Shown here: positions 8,971-18,336 of the stretch, in pieces
Layout: each line of letters opens with the position of its first letter
Numbering within the stretch: the stretch's first letter is position 1
Origin: Streptomyces sp. AC550_RSS872
GTDB taxonomy: Bacteria; Actinomycetota; Actinomycetes; Streptomycetales; Streptomycetaceae
Length of the DNA: 64,000 nucleotides
Assembly: GCF_019049285.1 (NCBI RefSeq)
Contig: NZ_JAGMUL010000120.1
Location: 224,227-288,226 of the forward strand
Direction: 5' to 3'
Position numbers and translations under genes: made by a program
Notes under the pieces: model-generated
What the model saw: the letters and a program-made list of their open reading frames with translations, nothing else
Database searches by the model: none
Told to the model about the DNA's origin: nothing

Positions 8971-11900
8971 TCAATTTATGCCGTGATGCCGTCTGATGAA
9001 CTCGACGATGTAGTCTACGATGTCCTGCCGACTCGCTCCCCATACGCTTCCGGAGCCGTCCAGCTTCATGACGACCCATCGCGTCATCACATCGATCTTC
9101 CTGAAGCTCAACTCGCCGCGTTCCTCGGCACTTCCATGTTGCCGCTGAGAAGCGCGAAGTGGTCCCACCGTACCGCGTACGCGTTCCGTCAGAATTCGGG
9201 ACTCTTCCTCGGCCGTCGGCAGCGATTCCTGCCGGTCTTCCGCCTCGAGTCCGCGGGTTGCCCGTGTCGCTCCCTCCATCGAGGCGGGATACCTACCGCG
9301 TCCGCCGATCCTGCGCGGTTTGAGTTTCGGCTTGCGCCTCCTTCTCGGTTTGCCGTCCTTCGTTTTGGCCGGCTTCGCGGGCGGGGCCGGCGGCGGTTGT
9401 TGCGTGGGATCGGGCTCGAACTCGGCGAATGCCTCCTCGAACGACATCTTCCCTTCTGCGATCAGATCCATCGTCATGGGTGCGAGTGCGGCGTTCTCCG
9501 GGTCACGGGCCGTTTCCCGCACGTACATGAGCCATGCGACGCGCCCCAGCGTCTCCTGCTCGTCCTCGGTGAGCTCGTCGGGCCACCGGCCAGTCCGCAG
9601 GAAATTACGGATGGTGCGCGCGAGTCGCGCGTCACCTATCTGTGTGGCGTTGAGCGCGGAAAGAGTCTCCGAGTTCAGACCGACGCCCTCGGGGTTCTTC
9701 TGTAGACGCTGATTGATGTCCTTCGTGTGTTGATTTATTTCCGGATAGGAGGCGGCATCCATGACGAACGCGTTGCGGGGATCGAAGGGTCGAGGCTCTG
9801 CACCCTCACGTGCCTTCGGCCGGAAATGACGCTCCGTGATGCGCTGCCGAGACTCACCGATCGTGTAGTCCATACGGCTGCGCGGAATGTCCGAACCCCG
9901 GCTCAGCATATGCAGCGCAGCACCTGGGATTCCCGCCCCACCGCCCGCGTGCGGAACGTTCTGGATGTCCTCGGTCTCCAGGCCGGAGTTGTTGTCTCGA
10001 TAGGACCCCGCTTCCTCCGAACCGAAGCGCTGGGCGGCGCCGGTGACGCGATCATCTTGAAGGAATGCGACGACGGCATCCCGGACGATGGAGCGCAATT
10101 CCTCCGGGTTCGGCGTGTACGGGCGCGCGGCCGAACCCTCCGGGTTGAGCCTGGCGCGTATGTCCCGGGTGGTTCCGGACCCCTGAGCCGCGAGTTCGTT
10201 CAGCCGGTACCAGGCCTTCATCCCGGCGAGGGTCAGGCGCAGCGGTACACCTGCGGTGCCGTCGCCGAGCATTCTCTGAAGCCGGGGCCTGATGCGCGCC
10301 AGGATCTTTTCCAGCCGTGCATCCTTTGAGTCCTTCGAATCCTCTTCCTTCTTCCTCTGGTCCTTCTTCTGCTGCTTCTCCTTCTTCGGGTCCCTGTCCT
10401 TCGGCTTCCCGTCCGAGTGTTTGTCGCGCTTCGGCTTCTTCGGGTCCTTCCTCTCGTGCTTGGGCTTCGGCTGCCGGCCGTCCTCGTCCTTCCTCTTCGG
10501 CTTGTCGGGCTTGGCGCCGACCCCGTCCTTGGTCCTGTCCTGGTCTGCATCGGGCTTGCGTTTGGCTGGGGTGTCCCCGGACTTCGGCTTACTCGGGTCC
10601 TGGCCCTTCGGCCTGTCCGGCGTCCTTCCGTCGGCGTCCTTGGGCTTGGACGGGCCCGTGGTGTCGTCCTTCGGCTTGTCCGGTGCCTTGCCGTCGGTAC
10701 TCTTCGGCTTCGTGTCCGGCTCGGGCTTCGGCTTGGCCGGCGGTTCCGCCTTCGGCTTTACGCTCGGGGTCGGCGTGGTGTTCGGCTTCTCGTCCTTGTC
10801 CTTCGGCTTGCCGTTCTTGTCCTTGCTGGTTGCAGGCGTCGGCTTCTTGGTGTCGCCCTGTGTCTTGGGCTTCCCAGGCGCGCCGTCCTTGCCCTGGCCC
10901 GGCTTCGGCGACGTCGCCGTCGATGCCTTCCCGTCCACGCCCGGCTTCTTCGTCAGGTCGACCTGGGGCTTGTCGCCCCCACCCTTGTCGTCCGAGCCGT
11001 CAGCCCCAGCACTCTTGCCCCCGCCCGCCTTGTCCTTCCCCTTGCCGCCCAGCTTCGCGGCGATGTCCTTGAAACGCCGCCCCACCTTCGCCACGTACTT
11101 GCCGATGCCGCTCAGCAGCGCCTCGTAGGCGAGTTCGAGGAGGGCCACGATCCCCGCCGCGACCGCCTTGGCGAAGAGGACGCCGGCGCCGCCGCGGCGG
11201 ACGGCCTTCAACCAGTCGAGGACGGCGCCCATGGCGCGCAGGATCTCGCCGAGCGCGCCGATCGCCGTGCGGATGGCGTCGATGACCGCCATGACCCAGC
11301 CCGCGCCCGGGATCAATTTGGCGATGACCTTGGTGATGACGATCTCGCCGATGATGAAGGGGAGTTGGGGGACTATCGCATCCCAGGTCTCCTTGACGAT
11401 CTGTTCGAGGGCGATGCCGCCCTTGATCAGCTTGTCGAGGATGGCCTTCGGGATGCCGATGATCTCTTCGATCTTGGACTGGAACCAGTCCTTGACGGCC
11501 GCCTTGACCTCGCGGAACAGGTGGTTCTTCGCGCCGTCCACCGCGGAGTTCTTGGCACCGCCCAGCCAGCCACCGGGGTCGGAGAGGAAGTCGACCGCGA
11601 CAAGCATGAACTCGCCGAGCGCGCCCAGCAGCTTGGAGGCGAAATCCAGCACGGCTTTCACCGCGTCCACGATCGCCTTGACCACGTCCAGGAGCGCCTT
11701 CTTCAGGACGTCCAGGATGCTGCTCAGGAGCTTGCCGATGGCGTCCAGGAGGTCGCTGATCGCCTGCTTCAGCGCCTCGGCCAGACGTTGGACGAGGGCA
11801 ATGGCCGCAGCGATCAGATCGGTGATGAACTTGCGGATACGGGCCGCGAGTTCGACGACCGCCCGCACCATCGCCACCGCGAACTCGATCAGTTCCCTGA

Positions 11901-14900
11901 TGAAGTTCTTGATCGCCTCGACGATGTTCTTGCGGGCCTCGTTGATCCAGCGCTCGACCGTGTCCTTGAAGTTCTTGATGAAGCCGACGACCGCGTCCCG
12001 CGCCGCCCGGATGACCCGGACGATCGCGTTCTTGATCTCGATGACCTTCTGCTTGATCCAGTCGAAGGCCTTGGTGATCCAGTTCCCCGAGTCCTCGACG
12101 GCGCCGTCGCGCTGCTTCTCCGCGTCGCGCTCCGCCTTGTCGCTCTCCTCCTGGATCTTCTTGTCACTGCCCTCCTTCTCCTTCTCGACGTTGTCGTCGG
12201 TCTGCTTTTCCTTGTCCTCGACGTCCTTGCGGACCTTGTCGTGCCGGTCGGTCTTCTTGTCGCCGAGGCTCTTGAGCTCCTGATCCTGCTCCGTGCGCCA
12301 GCCCTCGCGCTGGGCGGTGACTTCGCCCATCGCCTTTTCGCGCTCGCCGGCCTGCGTGTCGGTGTTCTTCGCGATCTCGGAATCGACCTGCTGCTTGTGC
12401 TTGGCCTGCGAGTCACGGAAGTCCCGGTCCTTGGCCTGCCGACCCTCGGAGATGCCTTTCTGGCCGTCGCTGAACGCCGCCTGGAACTGCGGCCCCTGCT
12501 CGTGCTCGGCGACTTCCGAGGCTGCCTCCGGCGGTACGGCGCCGGTCGCGCCGCCACCCTCGACCGCGACGCCCTCGCCGCCCTGCGCGCCCGGTACCTG
12601 GGCGGTCAACTCCTCCTTGGGGGCATTGGGATAGACCTGGTCCTCGCCCATGCCCCGGTTCGAGTCGTCGCGAGCCGTCGCGACGGTTTCCTGGCCCTTG
12701 GCGTCGACATGGCCGTCCTGCTCACCGGCGCTGCTCTCCGCCGAGCCCTTCAGCTCCACACCCGGCGCGTTGCCCGCCTGGGCCTGCTTGAGCGCCTCGT
12801 CCTTCGTGGGCAGCCCGGCGAACTTGGCGGCCAGCTCCTGCGGATCCACCTCGAAGCCGAGCCAGCTCGCCACCTTGCCGATGCCGAAGCCGAGCGCCAT
12901 CTTGAAGGTGTCCCAGCCGCTGGGCTCCTCCGCCTTCTCCGCCTCGATCTGGCCCTCGGGCTCCTTGGCGCCCTCGACCTGGGCGTTCTCCTGCTCGGGA
13001 GCCTCGGCCTCCTGAGGCTTGTCCTGCGAGTACTCGGCCGGCGCGTCCGACTTCGGCTTGCCCCGCAGCGTCTGCGGCGCACCCGCCGGGCGCTGCATCG
13101 AGGGGGGCGCGGACGCCAGCGTCTTGTGCTCGTCGCCGACCGTGCGGTCCACCGCGCCGCCGACCCCGCCCATCGCCTGAAGCGCCTTGTGCGGCTTGAG
13201 CTTCGAGGCCGTCGCGAGTCCGGCCTCCGGCGAGACCCCGGAGAGGTTCGGGACCGGCGCGGAGTCCTTCTTCCCCTTGCCGGCGGCCGGGGCGCCGCCA
13301 CCGCCGCCTGCTCCTCCACCGCCTGCCCCTCCACCGCCTGTTCCTCCGCCGCCGCGCGCCGCCTTCGGCGCCGGTGCGCTCTCCCGCTCGGCGTTCGGTT
13401 CCGGGGCCGCCTTCGCCGAGGCCGACGTCGGCGCCTGCTCCGACTTCGCGGCGGCGGGCGCCGGTGCGGATGCAGGTGCAGATGCGGACCGTGCGGGCGC
13501 CGCCGACGTCTCCGTACGAGGAGACGCTTCCGTACGGCCTTCCTGCGCCGACGTGTCACCGGCGGGCTCGGCACCGGTCGCCCCCGACGTGCCGGACGAT
13601 CCGGACGAGTTCGCCGTACCGGCACCCCCCGTCCCGTCCGACGCCCCGGGCGTCGTACTGCCGCCCCCACCGACAGACGACGCGTCCTGGGCGGAGCCGC
13701 CACCCTGCTCTGCCTGCTCGGCCTGCTCGCCCTGCGCACCGGCCCCGGACGAGCCCCCGCCGTTCTCCTTCGCCCCGGCGTCGCTCTGCGCCGACTGCCC
13801 GCCCTTGGCCTGCTGGGACTCCTTCTCCGGTGCGGTGGCTCCCTTGTCGCCCGCCGCGTCCGTGCCCTTCTCCTCCTTGGCGGCCGGCTCCTTGGCCTCG
13901 GAGCCGGCCTCGGACTTCCCGTCCTGCTTGCCCGGCGCCTCCTGCACGGTGGTCTGCGCGGCCACCGGCCCGGCCTTGGGGTCGTCACCGCTCTTGGGGT
14001 CGCGGGTCCCCGGCACCGGCCGCGCGGCGGCGGCCTGATCCAGGGCCGGACCATCCGGCCCGGCAAGGCTGTCGGGCCCGCCTTCGGTCTCCGGCGTCGA
14101 AGGCTCCGGCTCCGCGGCGGACTCGGCCGGTTCCTCCTCGGGCTCCGCCGTCTCGTCCTCGGCGTCCTCGGCCTCCCGTTCGGCCTGCACCTGTTCGGCC
14201 CGCGTCGGCGGCGGGGCCGGGAACGACGGGGCCGTCTGGGCGGTCGCGGGCGCGGACGGGTCCAGCTTGTCGGCGGTCGGTACGGCCGACACGTCGAGGT
14301 CCTGCTGCGGAACGAAGTCGTCCGGCTGTAGCTTGACGTCCCAGGCGCTCGGTTCCTCGCCCCCGACCTCGACCTCCGACTCACTGCCGGAGCCGGACGG
14401 GTCCTCGTCGGTCTCCTCGTCACGGCCGTCGAGATCCTGGTTGCGCTTGCCGTCGAGCGTGCTGAGCCTGCCGGGCAGCTGGGTGTCCTTGCCGGACGCC
14501 GTCGGCGAACCGGTCGGCTTCTGCTGGCCCCGCTTGTCCTGCTGCTTCAGCTGCCGTCCGGCGACGGCCGCCTCGGCCGCGCCCGGGCGGTTCTTCGCCG
14601 CGGACTCCTCTTTGCTCGCGGCGGCCGCGTCCTCGCGCTCGGTCTGCTCCTGACCGCCCTTGTCCTTCTCCTTGCCGCCCTTGCCGTCCTTACCGCCCTC
14701 GCCCTCCTTGCCGGCCGCGTCCCGGGACTTCCCCTCCGAGCCCCCCGACGCCTTGCCCGAGGCCGAGTCGGCGGATCCCTTCCCGCCCGGCTGCGCAGCA
14801 CCGGCCGAACCCTCCGAGGCGGAGGAGGCCTGCTCCTCACGAGCCGCGGCCGGGGCCGCACCGCCACCGGATGCCGGGGCCCCCGCCGCCCCGGATCCCT

Positions 14901-15972
14901 GCCCGGCCGACGCCTCCTGGTCCCGCGTCCCACCGGGCGCACCCCCGCCCTGCGGAGTACTCCCCTGCTCCCGTGTCCCCCCGTTCCGCGGAGTGCTGCC
15001 GACGGCGCCTTCCTCGACAGCCAGGTCCTTCTCCGGCCCGGGCGCGATCCGGGGCCGCTCCTCCTCCGCCCGCCGCTCCTCGGCGGAGCGCGCCGCGTTC
15101 TCGCGCTCGTTGCGCACTTGCTCGGCCGTGTCCGGCTCGATCTCCGGGGCGTCGTGCGCGTCCCGCTCCAGACCGTCCTCGGCGTAGTCGTCGTACGCCT
15201 CGATCTCGTCGACCAGGTCGAGTACCCGGTCGTGCTCCGAGCCGAGCAGCCGGCTCTCCAGGCGCACGAGGACGCCGTCGAGCAACTCCTCGGGCAGTCG
15301 GGCGAGTTGCTTGCGGGTGCGCTGGGAAAGGTCCTCGGGGTCGCCGCGCAGGGAACGTACGAGGGAGTTCGCGAGACGGTCGACGAGGGTCGCGGGGTCG
15401 ATGGCCTCGGCGCGGTTCCGGTCGGCGTCGACGGTGGCGTAGCGCAGCCAGCCGGGGGTGGCCTGGTCCTCCGCCACGTCGGCCGTGGACTCCTCCGGGG
15501 CGGCCTGCGAAGGACGTACGAGGTCCTGGGCGGCCGACTCCGCCTCCCGCTCGATCGCCTGTTGCGGCACGCTCACCGCACCCAGCCCCCGGCCCGCACG
15601 CAGCGTGCCGAGGCCGTGCGGGTTCTGGACGGTGTGCAGCAGCTCGTGGGCGAGGAGGCGGCGGCCCTCGTCCGTGCCCGGTTTGAAGGCGCCCTCGCGG
15701 AAGAAGATGTCCTGGCCCACGGCGACCGCGTCCGCGCCGAGGAGTTCCGTCAGCTGCCCGGCGTCCCGGTCGGTGTGCAGGCGTACGCGGCCGAGGTCAT
15801 GGCCGAGTCTCTCCTCCAACTCCCTCCGTACACCAGGGTCGAGAGGCTGCCCGGCACCGCTGACGATGTCCTTCGGCTCGGGCGTACGGGACTTGGCGGC
15901 ACGCTCCTTGCGCTTGCGTCGGCGCTGTTCGGCTGCCTGCTCGGAGCGGGCGTCCTGGGCCTGGGAACTCAT
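8971..15972 (-). CDS. giant eCIS-associated DUF4157 (eCIS-core) protein, candidate cargo/effector (2333 aa)
   Basis: Visible architecture: residues 35-150 form the DUF4157 eCIS-core domain with a zincin-type HELLH motif (109-113), common in proteins encoded in and loaded by eCIS. Residues ~250-1170 are long low-complexity Ala/Gly/Ser/Glu/Lys/Pro sequence. About 1170-1300 is a charged coiled coil. About 1290-1640 is a chain of amphipathic, partly hydrophobic helices including a Gly-rich hydrophobic hairpin (PFIIGEIVITKVIAKLIPGA). About 1640-1890 is a Lys/Pro/Asp repeat linker. About 1895-2333 is a globular C-terminal domain with a basic patch (RRRRKPKLKPRR). The coding change to lower GC coincides with the start of this last domain. 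The start overlaps the upstream stop (ATGA). I do not recognise the terminal domain. Toxin, processing protease and tape-measure-like roles are all possible. Confidence 0.9.
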   Translation of the reverse strand: MSSQAQDARSEQAAEQRRRKRKERAAKSRTPEPKDIVSGAGQPLDPGVRRELEERLGHDLGRVRLHTDRDAGQLTELLGADAVAVGQDIFFREGAFKPGTDEGRRLLAHELLHTVQNPHGLGTLRAGRGLGAVSVPQQAIEREAESAAQDLVRPSQAAPEESTADVAEDQATPGWLRYATVDADRNRAEAIDPATLVDRLANSLVRSLRGDPEDLSQRTRKQLARLPEELLDGVLVRLESRLLGSEHDRVLDLVDEIEAYDDYAEDGLERDAHDAPEIEPDTAEQVRNERENAARSAEERRAEEERPRIAPGPEKDLAVEEGAVGSTPRNGGTREQGSTPQGGGAPGGTRDQEASAGQGSGAAGAPASGGGAAPAAAREEQASSASEGSAGAAQPGGKGSADSASGKASGGSEGKSRDAAGKEGEGGKDGKGGKEKDKGGQEQTEREDAAAASKEESAAKNRPGAAEAAVAGRQLKQQDKRGQQKPTGSPTASGKDTQLPGRLSTLDGKRNQDLDGRDEETDEDPSGSGSESEVEVGGEEPSAWDVKLQPDDFVPQQDLDVSAVPTADKLDPSAPATAQTAPSFPAPPPTRAEQVQAEREAEDAEDETAEPEEEPAESAAEPEPSTPETEGGPDSLAGPDGPALDQAAAARPVPGTRDPKSGDDPKAGPVAAQTTVQEAPGKQDGKSEAGSEAKEPAAKEEKGTDAAGDKGATAPEKESQQAKGGQSAQSDAGAKENGGGSSGAGAQGEQAEQAEQGGGSAQDASSVGGGGSTTPGASDGTGGAGTANSSGSSGTSGATGAEPAGDTSAQEGRTEASPRTETSAAPARSASAPASAPAPAAAKSEQAPTSASAKAAPEPNAERESAPAPKAARGGGGTGGGGAGGGGAGGGGGAPAAGKGKKDSAPVPNLSGVSPEAGLATASKLKPHKALQAMGGVGGAVDRTVGDEHKTLASAPPSMQRPAGAPQTLRGKPKSDAPAEYSQDKPQEAEAPEQENAQVEGAKEPEGQIEAEKAEEPSGWDTFKMALGFGIGKVASWLGFEVDPQELAAKFAGLPTKDEALKQAQAGNAPGVELKGSAESSAGEQDGHVDAKGQETVATARDDSNRGMGEDQVYPNAPKEELTAQVPGAQGGEGVAVEGGGATGAVPPEAASEVAEHEQGPQFQAAFSDGQKGISEGRQAKDRDFRDSQAKHKQQVDSEIAKNTDTQAGEREKAMGEVTAQREGWRTEQDQELKSLGDKKTDRHDKVRKDVEDKEKQTDDNVEKEKEGSDKKIQEESDKAERDAEKQRDGAVEDSGNWITKAFDWIKQKVIEIKNAIVRVIRAARDAVVGFIKNFKDTVERWINEARKNIVEAIKNFIRELIEFAVAMVRAVVELAARIRKFITDLIAAAIALVQRLAEALKQAISDLLDAIGKLLSSILDVLKKALLDVVKAIVDAVKAVLDFASKLLGALGEFMLVAVDFLSDPGGWLGGAKNSAVDGAKNHLFREVKAAVKDWFQSKIEEIIGIPKAILDKLIKGGIALEQIVKETWDAIVPQLPFIIGEIVITKVIAKLIPGAGWVMAVIDAIRTAIGALGEILRAMGAVLDWLKAVRRGGAGVLFAKAVAAGIVALLELAYEALLSGIGKYVAKVGRRFKDIAAKLGGKGKDKAGGGKSAGADGSDDKGGGDKPQVDLTKKPGVDGKASTATSPKPGQGKDGAPGKPKTQGDTKKPTPATSKDKNGKPKDKDEKPNTTPTPSVKPKAEPPAKPKPEPDTKPKSTDGKAPDKPKDDTTGPSKPKDADGRTPDRPKGQDPSKPKSGDTPAKRKPDADQDRTKDGVGAKPDKPKRKDEDGRQPKPKHERKDPKKPKRDKHSDGKPKDRDPKKEKQQKKDQRKKEEDSKDSKDARLEKILARIRPRLQRMLGDGTAGVPLRLTLAGMKAWYRLNELAAQGSGTTRDIRARLNPEGSAARPYTPNPEELRSIVRDAVVAFLQDDRVTGAAQRFGSEEAGSYRDNNSGLETEDIQNVPHAGGGAGIPGAALHMLSRGSDIPRSRMDYTIGESRQRITERHFRPKAREGAEPRPFDPRNAFVMDAASYPEINQHTKDINQRLQKNPEGVGLNSETLSALNATQIGDARLARTIRNFLRTGRWPDELTEDEQETLGRVAWLMYVRETARDPENAALAPMTMDLIAEGKMSFEEAFAEFEPDPTQQPPPAPPAKPAKTKDGKPRRRRKPKLKPRRIGGRGRYPASMEGATRATRGLEAEDRQESLPTAEEESRILTERVRGTVGPLRASQRQHGSAEERGELSFRKIDVMTRWVVMKLDGSGSVWGASRQDIVDYIVEFIRRHHGIN

Positions 15973-16298
15973 CGCGTCACCTCCCCGTGGCCACTGAGCC
16001 CTTCGTGCACCGCGCGGGCCAGCTCCTGGCCGAGGCGGCGGGCGGACAGGCCGGCGGGCAGGGGCGGCAGGCCGGACAGCGCGTCGAGGGTCAGGGCGCC
16101 GTCGGCGGCGAGCGGGACGCCGTGGATCTGGACCAGACGGGTCAGTTCGCGTTCGAAGGCGACCGACACCCGCTCCGGGTCCACGCGGAAGCCATGGAGG
16201 GCGAGTTCGCCGATCTCCACCCGGATCTCCCGAGGTTCCCGGTCGTGACGGGTCTCGCGCGAGGCGCTCCGCTCGCCCGCCTCACCGTTCACACCCAT
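15969..16298 (-). CDS. conserved small eCIS protein between ATPase and giant protein (109 aa)
   Basis: Small protein starting at ATG 16298, overlapping the end of the ATPase gene by 10 nt and overlapping the start of the giant gene by ATGA. The visible core is EIRVEIGELALHGFRVDPERVSVAFERELTRL (given here as EIRVEIGELALHGF and VDPERVSVAFERELTRL), followed by LSGLPPLPAGLSARRLGQELARAVHEGL. The pattern IRVxIGELxLxGF is a short motif that recurs in small proteins of actinomycete phage-like and eCIS loci. No enzymatic motif is visible. Tight coupling to the giant cargo gene suggests an adaptor or chaperone, which is inference from position. A much longer frame through 17291 is shadow of the ATPase gene. 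Confidence 0.8.
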   Translation of the reverse strand: MGVNGEAGERSASRETRHDREPREIRVEIGELALHGFRVDPERVSVAFERELTRLVQIHGVPLAADGALTLDALSGLPPLPAGLSARRLGQELARAVHEGLSGHGEVTR

Positions 16299-18331
16299 CC
16301 CCGCACCTCCCCCGGCGTCAGGGAGCGCTCCAGCTTCTGGTACTCGGTGCGCGCCGCGGCGAGCATGTGCCGCATCTGGAGCCGGTCGCCCTCCTCGGCC
16401 GCGAGGAACGCGCCGGAGAGCGCGATGTTGCGGATCGAGCCGCCGGCGACCGTGAGTTGGGCGAGCAGGCCGGGGTCGATGTCCTTGACGGGAGCCCGCG
16501 ACGGCAGCACCCGGCGCCAGATCTCGGCGCGCTCGTGCTCGGCCGGGAAGGGGAAGTCGACGACGAAGCGGATACGGCGCAGGAAGGCGGTGTCGAGGGC
16601 CTTCTTCATGTTGGTGGTGAGGATGGCGAGGCCGCGGTAGGCCTCCATCCGCATCAGCAGGTAGCTCACTTCGAGGTTGGCGTACCGGTCGTGGCTGTCC
16701 TTGACCTCGCTGCGCTTGCCGAACAGCGCGTCGGCCTCGTCGAACAGCAGCAGTGCGCCGCCGCGTTCGGCGGCGTCGAAGACGCGGCGCAGGTTCTTCT
16801 CGGTCTCGCCGATGTACTTGCTGACGACCTGGGAGAGGTCGACGATGAACAGGTCGAGGCCGAGCTCCTTCGCCATGACCTCGGCGGCCAGCGTCTTGCC
16901 GGTGCCGGAGCCGCCCGCGAACAGGGCCGTGACACCGAGGCCGCGCCGCAACGTGCCCGCGAAGCCCCATTCCTGATGGACCGTCGGACGCTGTCGCACA
17001 TGGGCGACGATCTCGCGCAGCACGCCGGTCTGCCGGTCGTGCAGGACCAGGTCGCCCCAGCCCGCCTCCGGTTCGATACGGCGGCCCAGCTCGTCCATGC
17101 CGATCCGGGCCTCCTCCAGGCCGGCCCGCCAGGCGAGTTCGGCGGCGTCGAGGGTGTCCTCGTGGGGGAGTCGACGGCGTACGGTCGCGGCGGCGGACCG
17201 GATGACGTGCGGGGGCAGCTGGAACTGGGCGACCAGGGAACGCAGTTCGACCTCGTCGAGGTCGGCGATCGGGTGCATCGCCCGGCCCCACAGCTCGAAC
17301 TGCTCCTCCTCGTCGAGACGCGGGACCGCCACCCGTGCCCCGTGCGGCCGGTCCGAGCGCAGCGGGTCCTCGCTCGATACGACGACCGGTACGGCCGCCC
17401 CGGCCAGGAACGCCTCGGTCGCCGCCCGCTGGTCGCGGTCCAGGTCGCCCACCTCGACGAGCAGCGCGGCCGGCAGCAGGATCGCCTCGCGCTGCCAGAG
17501 CCGGGCCAGCCGGTCGCGTTCTGCGGGGTCGGCCGGGATGTCCTCGGCGCCCAGCGCGTACAGCCCTAGCCCGGACCGGGCGGCCGCCGCGGCGGCGATG
17601 TCGGCACGGCTGCGCAGATCACCGCCGGTCACCTCGACGAGCAGCGGCGTGTCGGGGCTCGCCCCCGTCGTCCAGCCCTCGGCGACGCGGCTCGCGGCCA
17701 GGTCGTACGACGGCGGCAGTTGCTCCGGCACCGATGTGCGGCGCAGGCGGCCGTGCAGGCGGGCGTCGAGGTAGGGCGAGCCGAGCAGGAAGTGCAGGAT
17801 CCGCTCGTCGAGGCGCAGGCGCGAGGTCGTCAGCCGGGACTCGTCGTCGAGCTCGACGATCCGCCAGCGCCGCAGCGGCGCGACCGGCGTGAGGGCGCTC
17901 CAGTGGGGTTCGGCGAGGGCGGCCAGGGCGAGCGAGAAGGTCGGGTGCGCCCGCTGGGGGTCCCCGCAGGCCGCGGCACAGCGGGCGGCGGTCGTGGGGT
18001 CGAGTTCGTCGGCGGCGGTGAGGAGGATCAGGTCGCGTTCGAAGGGGGTGAGGCCGAAGCAGGTGACGAGGGCGTCGAGGGGGGCGGTGCCCGGGGCGGC
18101 CAGGGGTGCCGGGCTCGCGGAGCCCCCGGCGGTCGACGCGGCGGACGCGGCGTCGGGGTCCTGACCGGTCGGCTGTCCGGCGCCGGTGGCGTGGGCGTCG
18201 ATCCGGGCCAGGACACGCCGGATCTCCGCGGTCAGCGTCGCGCCCGCCTCGTGGCCGGCGGCGGTGCCCGACGCACCTGCCGCTCCCGGCCCGTTCGCCT
18301 CCATACCCTCACCCGCCCCCGTCGTTCCCAT
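16289..18331 (-). CDS. eCIS AAA+ ATPase (Afp15-like), 680 aa
   Basis: AAA+ ATPase found in nearly all eCIS loci and thought to assist assembly or disassembly of the particle. The C-terminal ATPase module has Walker A GGSGTGKT (about residue 475), Walker B LLLFDEAD (about 528) and the downstream FLRRIRF arginine-finger/sensor segment with a sensor-1 Asn in ILTTNMK. A long N-terminal domain (residues 1-430) precedes it, starting with an Ala/Gly-rich tail. An in-frame ATG ten codons downstream (MEANGPG) could also be the start. It is followed immediately by the overlapping 109-aa gene and preceded 5 nt away by the DUF4255 gene. Confidence 0.93.
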   Translation of the reverse strand: MGTTGAGEGMEANGPGAAGASGTAAGHEAGATLTAEIRRVLARIDAHATGAGQPTGQDPDAASAASTAGGSASPAPLAAPGTAPLDALVTCFGLTPFERDLILLTAADELDPTTAARCAAACGDPQRAHPTFSLALAALAEPHWSALTPVAPLRRWRIVELDDESRLTTSRLRLDERILHFLLGSPYLDARLHGRLRRTSVPEQLPPSYDLAASRVAEGWTTGASPDTPLLVEVTGGDLRSRADIAAAAAARSGLGLYALGAEDIPADPAERDRLARLWQREAILLPAALLVEVGDLDRDQRAATEAFLAGAAVPVVVSSEDPLRSDRPHGARVAVPRLDEEEQFELWGRAMHPIADLDEVELRSLVAQFQLPPHVIRSAAATVRRRLPHEDTLDAAELAWRAGLEEARIGMDELGRRIEPEAGWGDLVLHDRQTGVLREIVAHVRQRPTVHQEWGFAGTLRRGLGVTALFAGGSGTGKTLAAEVMAKELGLDLFIVDLSQVVSKYIGETEKNLRRVFDAAERGGALLLFDEADALFGKRSEVKDSHDRYANLEVSYLLMRMEAYRGLAILTTNMKKALDTAFLRRIRFVVDFPFPAEHERAEIWRRVLPSRAPVKDIDPGLLAQLTVAGGSIRNIALSGAFLAAEEGDRLQMRHMLAAARTEYQKLERSLTPGEVRGWV

Positions 18332-18336
18332 GCCTC

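Noticed and set aside
10290..11050. Lys/Pro/Asp repeats read as a possible collagen-like or DNA-binding domain
   Set aside because: Imperfect KPK/KDK repeats without fixed spacing; a charged linker is the simpler explanation.
13270..13370. Repetitive GGC/CCT-rich tract suggesting a CRISPR or tandem array
   Set aside because: It is the codon pattern of a Gly/Ala low-complexity stretch in the giant protein, with no spacers.
10417..14331. Very long open frame on the plus strand (1304 codons) opposite the giant gene
   Set aside because: The Leu/Arg/Val-rich product is a frame shadow of the strongly biased giant gene on the minus strand; no ribosome site or domain is visible.
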